Below the pieces are notes generated by a model. The model was given only the letters and a program-made list of their open reading frames with translations, did no database searches and was not told the DNA's origin. Source: Streptomyces tubercidicus (lineage in GTDB: Bacteria > Actinomycetota > Actinomycetes > Streptomycetales > Streptomycetaceae). From it: DNA of 64,000 nt. Below, piece by piece: positions 1-6,789 of this stretch (its first letter is position 1; every line of letters starts with the position of its first letter). The stretch lies in the NCBI RefSeq assembly GCF_027497495.1, contig NZ_CP114205.1, positions 4,278,001 through 4,342,000 of the forward strand, in the 5' to 3' direction. A program made the position numbers and the translations under genes.

Positions 1-65
1 TCGTGCAGGGTCTCCGTGGAGCCGGTTGTGATGTTGATCGTGCGGGTGGTGAAGGTTCCAGCCAT
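1..65 (-). CDS. YjbQ-like protein (UPF0047), N-terminal fragment
   Basis: Only the first 21 codons lie inside the window; the gene runs off the left edge. The peptide begins MAGTFTTRTINITTGSTETL, which resembles the start of YjbQ/UPF0047 proteins (a small beta-rich family with reported thiamine-phosphate synthase side activity). The ATG is at 63-65, 68 bp downstream of the stop of the next upstream minus-strand gene, so the two could be co-transcribed. The call rests on a short N-terminus and is tentative. Confidence 0.45.
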   Translation of the reverse strand, partial: MAGTFTTRTINITTGSTETLH

Positions 66-133
66 GGTTCACAGGTACCCGTCGCGGAGCCTGAGCGCTA
101 ACGGCCGGATGGGTGAACAGCCTTCGCCTCGCG

Positions 134-406
134 TCAGCCCCGCTCCTCCTCTTCGGCTTCCATGAGCCGGATTCCCTGGTGCGTCAGCGTGGCCATCACG
201 GGTGTGTTCCCTTGTGCCCAGTCGACGGTGACGAGCCCTTCGCCCACCAGATAGGCGCAGGCGGCGGCCAGATCCTGCTCGGGGACCTGAAGATCGTCGC
301 GCAGCTTTGCCCCGGTGACACCGAGGAAGCGATTGCCTTCCGTGGTCTCGTACAGGGCTTTCATGATCGCATCGCGGTAGTGCTTCCGCTCTTGCAGTGT
401 TGCCAT
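134..406 (-). CDS. small winged-helix-like hypothetical protein
   Basis: A 90-aa protein of unknown function. Its composition (helix-rich, with an LYETTEGNRFLGVTGAKL segment, a following ACAYLVGEGLVTVDW segment, then a short beta-like ATLTHQGIRLME) fits a small winged-helix fold of the kind in which 'YLxxxGLV' forms the recognition helix and wing. It ends in an acidic tail (EAEEEERG). The ATG at 404-406 is chosen because the protein is compact and codon usage is normal. No strong Shine-Dalgarno is visible. It precedes the YjbQ-like gene on the same strand. DNA binding is inferred only from the fold impression. Confidence 0.55.
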   Translation of the reverse strand: MATLQERKHYRDAIMKALYETTEGNRFLGVTGAKLRDDLQVPEQDLAAACAYLVGEGLVTVDWAQGNTPVMATLTHQGIRLMEAEEEERG

Positions 407-497
407 GATCGCTGTCCACTCGTGCCGGCGCCGACGCGGAGCCTGTGGGACAGGCGAGGCAGTACGCCCGCCCCGCCGCCCGTTGCCGGCTCTGGCT

Positions 498-773
498 TCA
501 GATTTCGTCCGTCTGTGTGCGGGCGTCCCCGGAGGATCGACTGGTCACCAGCCAGGGCCGCGCCGGCTCTGGTGTGTGGGTGGTGTCGACGGTGAGGTGG
601 AGGCGGGTTCCGCCTGAGTCGTCGACGGGGTAGCTGCGCTGTTCGGTGGCTGCGAAGTGATGACGGAGAACTTCTGCGACCTGGCGGGCGGCTTCGGGGG
701 ACGCGGCGACGATGCGCACGTCGGCGCGCCCGGCCGAGGGGAGTTCTGGTGGCTTCACGGTGGCCTCGTTCAT
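498..773 (-). CDS. hypothetical protein, 91 aa
   Basis: Function unknown. The central part (ADVRIVAASPEAARQVAEVL) reads as a beta-alpha unit, followed by TRLHLTVDTTHTPEPARPWL, so a small ferredoxin-like alpha/beta fold is plausible. Third-position G/C is high across the frame, which supports coding. The ATG at 771-773 has no clear Shine-Dalgarno. The C-terminus (SSGDARTQTDEI) is polar. It lies between the winged-helix-like gene and a DUF5994 gene, all on the minus strand. Confidence 0.5.
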   Translation of the reverse strand: MNEATVKPPELPSAGRADVRIVAASPEAARQVAEVLRHHFAATEQRSYPVDDSGGTRLHLTVDTTHTPEPARPWLVTSRSSGDARTQTDEI

Positions 774-896
774 TTAGGGACGGCAGGATGACGTGTCGGT
801 GGGTGTGATGCCGTCGCGCCACACCCACCGCCCCCGGTCAGGAAAAGGTCGGTGTCATCTGCGGCCCCCGGCGTGGTGACGATCGTCTCCACGTCC

Positions 897-1457
897 TCAC
901 CTCCCTCGGGCGGAGGTCAGGAACTCGGCCGGTTTCTCTGTCGCCCAGGCGGCTCCGCCGTCGGTCTCCCACTCTTCTTCCTCCTGCAGCTCCTCCTGCG
1001 CGTGACGGGTGGTGTCCTCGCTCGTCATCAGCGCGCTGGCGGTGTGGAGGCCGCCGGGGGTGGCCGCGGCGGACATCAGCCGGGTGGCGGCGGCAACGTC
1101 GGTCTCCGGCGGGATCACCAGCAGGTCCCAGCGGCCCGCGGTGTAGGAGTGAAGGATCAGCTTGTTCGGGTCCTGCTCTTCGGCGAACCAGCCCACGTGC
1201 ACCGTGTGCCCGTTCACGGGCACCTTTCGCGGCACCACGGGCCAGTGGGTCGGGTTCACCGTGACACGAGTGATCCGGCCCCAGCGCGCGTCCAGCACGT
1301 CGGTCAGGGCGGGAAGTTCGCGGGAGAGATCGCGAGAGCGGGGCCACCAGGCGCCGTCCAGGAGACCCGGAGGTGATCCTGCCGGAGTGAAGGAGAGGCG
1401 GGCCGGTGACGAAGGTTCGCGCTCGCTGATGATCGTACGGTCGATGGTCGCGGTCAT
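897..1457 (-). CDS. DUF5994 family protein
   Basis: A 186-aa protein of the DUF5994 family, common in Streptomyces and of unknown function. The family signature is the segment GLLDGAWWPRSRDLSRELPA (about residues 30-49), followed by a run of beta strands (RVTVNPTHW, HTVHVGWF, NKLILHSY, DLLVIPPETD) and an ATRLMSAAA helix. Residues beyond about 135 form an acidic, Glu-rich tail. A paralogue with the same signature lies divergently at 1737-2261, separated by about 280 bp that should hold both promoters. Soluble and probably cytoplasmic; no signal peptide. Confidence 0.7.
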   Translation of the reverse strand: MTATIDRTIISEREPSSPARLSFTPAGSPPGLLDGAWWPRSRDLSRELPALTDVLDARWGRITRVTVNPTHWPVVPRKVPVNGHTVHVGWFAEEQDPNKLILHSYTAGRWDLLVIPPETDVAAATRLMSAAATPGGLHTASALMTSEDTTRHAQEELQEEEEWETDGGAAWATEKPAEFLTSARGR

Positions 1458-1736
1458 GGCGCGGACCTGTCCCCGGGGCTCGTCTTCGACGTCCCGGTGT
1501 TGTTGCTCGCCGGGAACGGCACCGGCGTGGCAGCCGGTGTGCGAAATGCTCCCGGTTTCTCCACTCTACTCCGGCCAGCCGTCCATGAAGGTGCGCGTGA
1601 CCAGGAACTTTCCTGGCCAACGCGGGTCGGCTCCGCCGCCGCTCCGCGAGCCCGCGCCCCGGCACGCGGAGTACGGTGAAGTGACGAGGTCACCTCGCCG
1701 GGCGGACGCACCGCCCCGGAAGGCGGGCGAACACAC

Positions 1737-2261
1737 ATGGCCGACTCCGACTCTCCCCGCGTCCCGCAGCTTCTGCCTGACGCGGTCCACCAGGCGGTCA
1801 GGCCCGGAACGGCTCTCTTGCGGCTGGTGACCATGCACACCCGCGAGCAGGTTCTCGACGGTGCGTGGTGGCCGCGTTCGTGCGACATCGGCGCCGAGCT
1901 CCCCGGTTTGATCGCCGCGTTGACCGAGCATCTCGGCCCCGTCCTGCGCGTCGGCCTGGACGCCGATGCCTGGGAAGATCTGCCGACGCGTCTGGTCATC
2001 GACGACCGGGTCGTACACATCGACCCCTTCCCGGTCGGTGACGACACCGTCCTCATCACCCGAGGCGACCAGGACTACTTCTCCCTGCTGGTGGTCCCGC
2101 CGCACGCGACACCTGAAGCGGCCCGCGCCGCGATGGCCAGGTCCGTCGAGGCCGGCAACATCACCCAGGCCGAGCAGATCCTCATCGACACCGGCACCCG
2201 TCGCGCCCACCCGGTTCTGGCGGAAGAGCCTCGGACGGGCGGCGAAGGCGGCGAGCGGTGA
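1737..2261 (+). CDS. DUF5994 family protein (second paralogue)
   Basis: A 174-aa DUF5994 protein. The signature VLDGAWWPRSCDIGAELPGL lies at about residues 39-58, followed by the same strand order as the divergent neighbour (LRVGLDADAW, RLVIDDRVVHIDPF, SLLVVPPHATP) and an AARAAMARS helix. It has a longer N-terminus and a different tail from the paralogue, so the pair is an old duplication. The ATG at 1737 follows a purine-rich stretch (GGAAGGCGGG). Function unknown. Confidence 0.7.
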   Translation: MADSDSPRVPQLLPDAVHQAVRPGTALLRLVTMHTREQVLDGAWWPRSCDIGAELPGLIAALTEHLGPVLRVGLDADAWEDLPTRLVIDDRVVHIDPFPVGDDTVLITRGDQDYFSLLVVPPHATPEAARAAMARSVEAGNITQAEQILIDTGTRRAHPVLAEEPRTGGEGGER

Positions 2262-2651
2262 GAAAGCCGTCGATGCCTCGACGCTCTTTCGGCGACAAGG
2301 GATACAGGCTGCCGGCGAAGGTGCGGTCCGCCGGAGGAACGGCCGCAGTCGGCGAAGAGCAAGCCCGGCTTGCGGGGGCCCGATTCCGGCGGAACCGCGT
2401 CCAACTGGCCCGGCGCCCGCCCCTCGTCGTACCCGCCTCGGCCATGGCAACGCCAGGGGAGCGTTCGCACGTGCATCGTTGCTGACCATCGGGCACTGTG
2501 TGCCTCAGGTCATACACATTGCGTCTCGTGATGCGAGATGACGGCCGATCAAATCGCCCTGCAATGCCTTATAGGCGCCAACTCCGCGCGTTAAGCGGCC
2601 TCTTATGGGGCGCGAATGGCGCACGGCTCAAAAATGCCCTGGACAACAGCT
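2262..2651. other. intergenic stretch, left copy of duplicated arm
   Basis: No gene is supported here. From about 2472 the sequence matches the segment that starts at 10751 (shared TGCATCGTTGC, then ATGACGGCCGATCAA and others), so the second half belongs to the duplicated arm described separately. Short open frames in this stretch lack a start and a ribosome-binding site. Confidence 0.5.
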
Positions 2652-2678
2652 AAGCCCCAGGCCACTGACCTGGGGCTT
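2652..2678. terminator. hairpin terminator, left arm copy
   Basis: AAGCCCCAGG and its exact reverse complement CCTGGGGCTT are separated by 7 nt. The same hairpin, with one G-T pair, lies at 10928-10954 just beyond the intact tRNA-Gly, where it would end tRNA transcription. Confidence 0.75.
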
Positions 2679-2683
2679 TCGCA

Positions 2684-2727
2684 TGGAGCGGGTGACGGGA
2701 ATCGAACCCGCGCTCTGAGCTTGGGAA
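2684..2727 (-). other. attachment-site copy: 3' part of tRNA-Gly(CCC)
   Basis: These 44 bp are identical to positions 10960-11003 of the intact tRNA-Gly(CCC): the CCA end, acceptor 3' strand, T arm, variable loop and the 3' side of the anticodon arm through most of the anticodon loop. Identity stops inside the anticodon loop, where the sequence changes to an unrelated TCAACGGCG. A 3'-half tRNA copy of this length is the standard footprint of tyrosine-integrase insertion. It cannot fold as a tRNA. Confidence 0.85.
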
Positions 2728-3300
2728 TCAACGGCGTCTGAGGTCACCACTGAGGGTCTGACCTGCGCAAATGCGGGCTTTGAGGTAGAGCGGCAAGTGC
2801 CGGAGGTTAGCCGTATTGACCGTGACTGGCCGCCCGTTAGGGCACGCGGAGGGCACAGCCTCGTCAGGAGGTTTCAGATTGCCGCCAGGCTTCCCTCGCG
2901 GGTAGGCGGAGGCGACTGTGAGTGTGTGGGCGTCCAACGTGGTTGCTGGTGCAAGTGCAGACCGTAAAGCAGCCACGCGGCCCGTCGGACAGCCGGCGTA
3001 TGTGAGGCAACGTGCAGGGTCACCTGCATGCCTGCACGTATCCAAGGGGTTGCAGGCCGCCAGGAACGTGCTGGCTGTCCGCGAGACCTCGGTGGTGCCG
3101 TACTGCCGTGCGCCGGGTGCCGGTGGAATTTGTGCCCTTGGGGGTGCCGCACAGCATCTGCCCCGGGGCAACAGTGTGGTGTGAGACCTCTTTGTGTCTG
3201 CTTGCGTGTATCGACGGGATTGCGGCGCTCCGGTGCATAGCGTCCCTGTTGGTGCTCGGCCCCTGGCGGGCCGGGGCGGACAGAAGGAGCGCGATCGTTC
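2728..3300. other. intergenic stretch next to attachment site
   Basis: About 570 bp without a supported gene. A minus-strand open frame ends at 2728 immediately at the attachment edge, but it has no credible start or recognisable domain. Several short direct repeats (TGAGGTCACC / TGAGGTAGAG) lie in the first 60 bp and might be integrase arm sites. The last 60 bp should hold the promoter of the 3301 gene. Confidence 0.4.
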
Positions 3301-5370
3301 ATGACCAGTCGGACTGATACGGCACCTCTGGCGGAAACGTCACCTGAGGAGCGCCTGGAGCGGCTGAAGGGCCTGCTGAGGGGGACGCGCGGTACGCGTG
3401 CGGCGCAGGCGCTGCGCAGTTCCGGGGCCGGCAACGTGTTGATCGGTGCGCTGCTGCACGCTGCCGACCGGCTGCGGGCGGGGCATCAGGCGACCGATCT
3501 GGAACAGAAGCTGCTGGCGGTGCTCCGCACGAAGGTGCCGGACGCGGAGATCCGTGAGTGGGGGCGGGTCTACCGGGAGGCGGTCAATCAGCTGGGGGAG
3601 AACGTGGCGGTGGTGCCACGGGCCCTGTCCACCCGGCCCATGGCCTCCGGCTACAGCTTCGCGGACCTGCGGGCGGGGTGGGGCCCGGTGGTGGCGGAGA
3701 CCATGGCGAAGAAGAACGCGATGGTGGTCAGCCGGGAAATCCTGGCGGCAGGAGCGCCGGTCGAGGACGCGGAATTCATCGCCGCCCTGCTGGACAACGG
3801 TGGCCTGGGCGCCGTGGGCTTCGACCGGCCACGCGGGACGCTGAACGGTGCATCCGCGGCCGGTGAGCAGATGATCGGCGAGGCGGAGGGCCCGGCGGAG
3901 GAGACGCAGGGTGAGGGTGACGGGCGCGCGGTCTACCGGGAGTTCAGGGCGAAGCTGGAACTGGAGAACTTCTACGTCCACCGGGAGGTGGGCGACCAGG
4001 GCGGAGGAAAGGACGAGATCTACTGGCTCGCTTCATCCGGCAGTGACCTCATCAACGGCCCCGCATACAGGTCGGAAGAGTTCGGGGCCGTAAAGCGGGG
4101 AGAGACGCGCTCGTTCTCCTCGAACCGGGTCATTTTTGACGGCAAGATGGCCAAGAGGCTCGCGATGGTCCTGTACTGCATGGAAGCCGACCAGAGCACC
4201 GCCGCGTGGTACGACGACCTGATGAAGGCGCTCGGCGACCTCGCCAAGGCGCTCTATGCCCTGGAGTTCGGCAACGCCCTTCTTCCCGGGCTGCCCGGCG
4301 CCGACCTGGTGACCCTCGCCACCGAGCTGGCCAAGATGGGCGTCATCCTCATGGAGGCCCTGCGCAACTACGACGACCTCTCCGCCACCCGCGGTATCGC
4401 CTTCACCGCCTTCGACATGGCCCTGCTCTACCACCGCGACGGCGGCAACGTCGCCTACCACTTCAACGGGGATGGCCACCACGAACTGCGGATGAAGTAC
4501 ACCGGCGACCCGGTGCCCTTCCCCACCGGCACCCTGGAGTACCTCGTCCAGGACGCGCGCGGGCACTGGAGCGTGCCGATCAGCCTGGGCTGGGAGAGCA
4601 TGAGCGCCCCGGCTGTGGCCTCGTACAACGGCAAGCTGTACGCCGCCTTCATCCGGCCCAGCGACCAGGCGGTGATGTGGAGCGTCCAGGAAGCGGGAAT
4701 CTGGAGCGAGCCCCAGCAGGTCGGAGGCTGGCGCAGCTACTACCCGCCGGCGCTGGCCGCGGCCCACGGCAAGCTGTACATCATGGTCAGCGGCTTGGAC
4801 GCGAAGCTGTACTGGAGCACTTTCACCGAAGCCACATCCTGGAACGCGGCGACGCAGGTGTCTGTCGTCGTCAACCAGGAGAGGCCATCCCTGACGACTA
4901 CGGCCAAAAGGTCAGGGTCCGGAGAGACCGTGTGGATGACGTGCACGGTCAAGAACGGGAATCCGTTCACCATGTACCACGACGGCACACGGTGGATCCC
5001 AAACCTGGACCCGATGCCCTACAGCCCTCTTGTCAGGGACGTGAGCATGGCCCCGGGAACGTCAGTTGCCTACGAGCCATGGCGGGCGACGCGCATCGGC
5101 GAAACCGTGCATGTCTGCAAGCCGGTCTTCACGGCCCTCGGGCCCGTCCACTGGACCGAAAAGGTGGGCCCGAGCTGGCCCAGCGCGCACGGGCCGACCC
5201 TCGTCACCCACGGCTCGGCGATGCACCTCCTCTTCTGCGGAACGGATGGCGGCCTGTACACATCGGTCGCCGGCACTCAGCAGCGCACCCGCCTGACCAA
5301 AGCCGCCCCGATGGACGCGTCGGCCGCGGTGTCCCACAACCACAAGCTCTACGTGATGTACCGCCGCTGA
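3301..5370 (+). CDS. toxin-like protein with C2-like and beta-propeller-like regions
   Basis: A 689-aa protein with no named function. Residues 1-200 are helical with no signal peptide. Residues about 222-305 match a recurrent beta-sandwich pattern: 'FYVHREVGDQ..KDEIYWLASS', 'EFGAVKRGETRSF', 'VIFDG', 'LYCMEADQS..WYDDL', with acidic residues at positions that in C2-like domains bind calcium. Residues 305-375 are helical and partly hydrophobic (LLPGLPGADLVTLATELA). From about 395 to the end there are repeated blade-like units (SAPAVASYNGKLYAAF, YPPALAAAHGKLYIMV, GPTLVTHGSAMHLLFC, AAVSHNHKLYVMY), fitting a sugar-binding PLL-like propeller. The start ATG has a GGAGCG element upstream. It is the first gene inside the island. 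A pore-forming or lectin-targeted toxin is an inference. Confidence 0.65.
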   Translation: MTSRTDTAPLAETSPEERLERLKGLLRGTRGTRAAQALRSSGAGNVLIGALLHAADRLRAGHQATDLEQKLLAVLRTKVPDAEIREWGRVYREAVNQLGENVAVVPRALSTRPMASGYSFADLRAGWGPVVAETMAKKNAMVVSREILAAGAPVEDAEFIAALLDNGGLGAVGFDRPRGTLNGASAAGEQMIGEAEGPAEETQGEGDGRAVYREFRAKLELENFYVHREVGDQGGGKDEIYWLASSGSDLINGPAYRSEEFGAVKRGETRSFSSNRVIFDGKMAKRLAMVLYCMEADQSTAAWYDDLMKALGDLAKALYALEFGNALLPGLPGADLVTLATELAKMGVILMEALRNYDDLSATRGIAFTAFDMALLYHRDGGNVAYHFNGDGHHELRMKYTGDPVPFPTGTLEYLVQDARGHWSVPISLGWESMSAPAVASYNGKLYAAFIRPSDQAVMWSVQEAGIWSEPQQVGGWRSYYPPALAAAHGKLYIMVSGLDAKLYWSTFTEATSWNAATQVSVVVNQERPSLTTTAKRSGSGETVWMTCTVKNGNPFTMYHDGTRWIPNLDPMPYSPLVRDVSMAPGTSVAYEPWRATRIGETVHVCKPVFTALGPVHWTEKVGPSWPSAHGPTLVTHGSAMHLLFCGTDGGLYTSVAGTQQRTRLTKAAPMDASAAVSHNHKLYVMYRR

Positions 5371-6053
5371 CCCACCTGGCAACCCACCCACGGCGGTGGT
5401 CCGGTCGCGTAACCACGGGTGATGGAGCCATCCGAGGCGATCTGGGAGGGGATCAGCCGAGAAAACCCGCTCCAAGCGACGCACGGCAATGCAGCGCGGG
5501 TCGCATGGGAGCGAGGTGGTCACTGCCTCATGTAGGGGCCGCGACAGAGCATCGAGACTGGCAGCGGCGACTGAGCAATGCCCCCAGCCGTTCCCCGAGG
5601 GAACGAGCCGTCTGTTCCTTGGAGGAACGGCTGTCCTGTTCCCTCAAGGAACGGTCCTTCGGCGTCCCGTGTTGGCTGGCCTGGGTCGGCGTTCTGATGG
5701 CCTCGGCACACCAGGATGAGCGGGCGCGCCGTGTCGTGGTCGCCGGCTGCTCGCTCATGCACGAGATGGGTCCGGACTGCGCAGCTTCTTCAACTGAAGA
5801 TCAGGCTGCGGAAGGCATTGCGGATGCGGGTCAATGGTTCGCGGTCGCGGGTGTAGTAGAGCTTGCCGTACGGAAACAGGAGGCCGAAGGGGTGTCCATC
5901 ATGCGCGAGATCGAGCTCAAGCCGTGCCCGTCAAGCGGGAAGAACGCCGCACCACCTGGACCAAGAAGTAACCGAGGGGGCGGGGCCGGCGCGGCATCCG
6001 CCGGTGCTGGCCCCGGAGCCCTGTGCTGATCAGTCCTGTGAGCGAGAGGAGAA
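5371..6053. other. intergenic stretch with palindrome array and possible Cys-rich peptide frame
   Basis: This 680-bp stretch holds the three palindromes at 5590-5652. An open frame from TTG 5863 to TGA 6072 would encode a 69-aa peptide ending CADQSCEREEKCGCGG, overlapping the start of the SagB-type gene by 19 bp. Its G/C third-position pattern is coding-like only in the last 40 codons and no ribosome-binding site is clear, so it is not called as a gene. Confidence 0.35.
5590..5652. repeat. three 15-bp palindromes at exact 24-bp spacing
   Basis: GTTCC-N5-GGAAC occurs at 5590-5604, 5614-5628 and 5638-5652. The arms are invariant, the 5-bp centres differ (CCGAG, TTGGA, CTCAA) and the starts are exactly 24 bp apart. 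The layout resembles an operator or iteron array bound cooperatively by a dimeric protein. It lies about 400 bp upstream of the broken SagB-type gene. Confidence 0.75.
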
Positions 6054-6376
6054 GTGCGGCTGCGGCGGCTGAGAGGCTTGACGTGCTACTGGCACCAGGG
6101 GGACTTCGTCGCCCATGCCTACCAGGGCCACGCCCCGGTCGCCCTGCACCCCTCGACCGCTGAGATCCTCAGCGCCTTCGACACCTGGACCACCCTCGCC
6201 GAGGCGGCCGAATCTCTGGACCAGCTGCATCCCGAGACGGTGATGAAGGCAGCCGGAACACTGCTCGACTGCGGCCTGCTGACCGAGGAACGCAGCCCCG
6301 AGGCCGAAGCGGACAAGCGCTTGGCCGACACCTGGGCCCCTGGTCACCGGAAGCACCCTTCGTCCACTACGCCACA
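6054..6376 (+). pseudogene. SagB-type nitroreductase-like dehydrogenase, N-terminal fragment
   Basis: GTG at 6054 follows a good Shine-Dalgarno (GAGAGGAGAA). The first ~95 residues (CYWHQGDFVAHAYQGH, ALHPSTAEILSAFDTW, TVMKAAGTLLDCGLLTEE) match the small N-terminal domain of SagB-type dehydrogenases, flavoenzymes that oxidise azolines in modified peptides. Near 6343 one base is missing: restoring a C gives TWAPWSPEAPFVHYAT, the expected continuation. The homology stops at that HYAT and resumes at 9139 with RDVPF, so the gene was split by about 2.7 kb of inserted DNA. Non-functional as it stands. Confidence 0.65.
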
Positions 6377-6789
6377 CCACGGGCCTCCATATGTTGCCGA
6401 ACATGCGTCTGCCCGGCCAACTGAGGACTCCACACGGGGCCTTGGGGCGGTGAGAGCCGCTCGGCTGTCCCGGGGCCGGAGGGAAACACCGGCCCCGGTC
6501 CTCACCTGTGAGCCATCCACGTACCACCGGCACCGGGGGGGGGCTGTCCACTTCCCCGTCTCCGTCCTGCCGACGGGCGTGGTGCCGAATAGCTCACCGG
6601 TAAGTTTGAGTCGGGCTGTCCCCCGTCCTTCCACGACGGGGGACAGCCCTTGACTGACACGCCCTTGAGGGGCTGGCCGCCTACCGGAAGGCTGTCAGCT
6701 CAGGGGGCTGCACTGTGTGACCAGTCCGCTGTTCGCGAGTTCCGCAGCCGGACCCGTCACGCTGCCCCGGCCGATCGGGCGCAGGCCGG
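6377..6789. other. intergenic stretch, left part of the insertion
   Basis: About 410 bp between the SagB-type fragment and the 3' end of the ice-binding gene. The only structure seen is the strong hairpin at 6613-6649. The open frame continuing from the SagB-type fragment is frameshifted and has no recognisable content. Confidence 0.4.
6613..6649. terminator. strong hairpin terminator downstream of ice-binding gene
   Basis: A perfect 15-bp stem (GGGCTGTCCCCCGTC and its complement) with a 7-nt loop lies about 140 bp past the stop of the minus-strand ice-binding gene and beyond the broken plus-strand gene. It could end transcription from both sides. Confidence 0.7.

Larger units (their letters stand above)
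2472..2727 (+). repeat. left copy of 255-bp imperfect direct repeat at element boundary
   Basis: Aligned by eye with 10751-11003. Conserved blocks are TGCATCGTTGC, GCGTCTCG, CGAGATGACGGCCGATCAA, CGCGAATGGCGC, AAAAATG, the AAGCCCCAGG hairpin and the 44-bp tRNA 3' segment. Identity is near perfect in the tRNA part and roughly 70-75% elsewhere, with small indels. It probably represents the attachment site plus one integrase arm region. Confidence 0.75.

Noticed and set aside
2684..2727. Second tRNA-Gly gene
   Set aside because: Only the 3' part is present. The 5' acceptor strand, D arm and 5' anticodon strand are missing, so it is an attachment-site copy.
5901..5971. Short frame beginning MREIELKPCPSSGK, reminiscent of Lar-type zinc ribbons
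   Set aside because: The second Cys of the expected C-x2-C is absent and codon usage deteriorates after 15 codons. Treated as chance.
4206..6029. Long plus-strand frame overlapping the toxin-like gene
   Set aside because: Arg/Pro/Gly-rich translation with no domain. The 3301-5370 frame shows clear domain motifs over the same bases.
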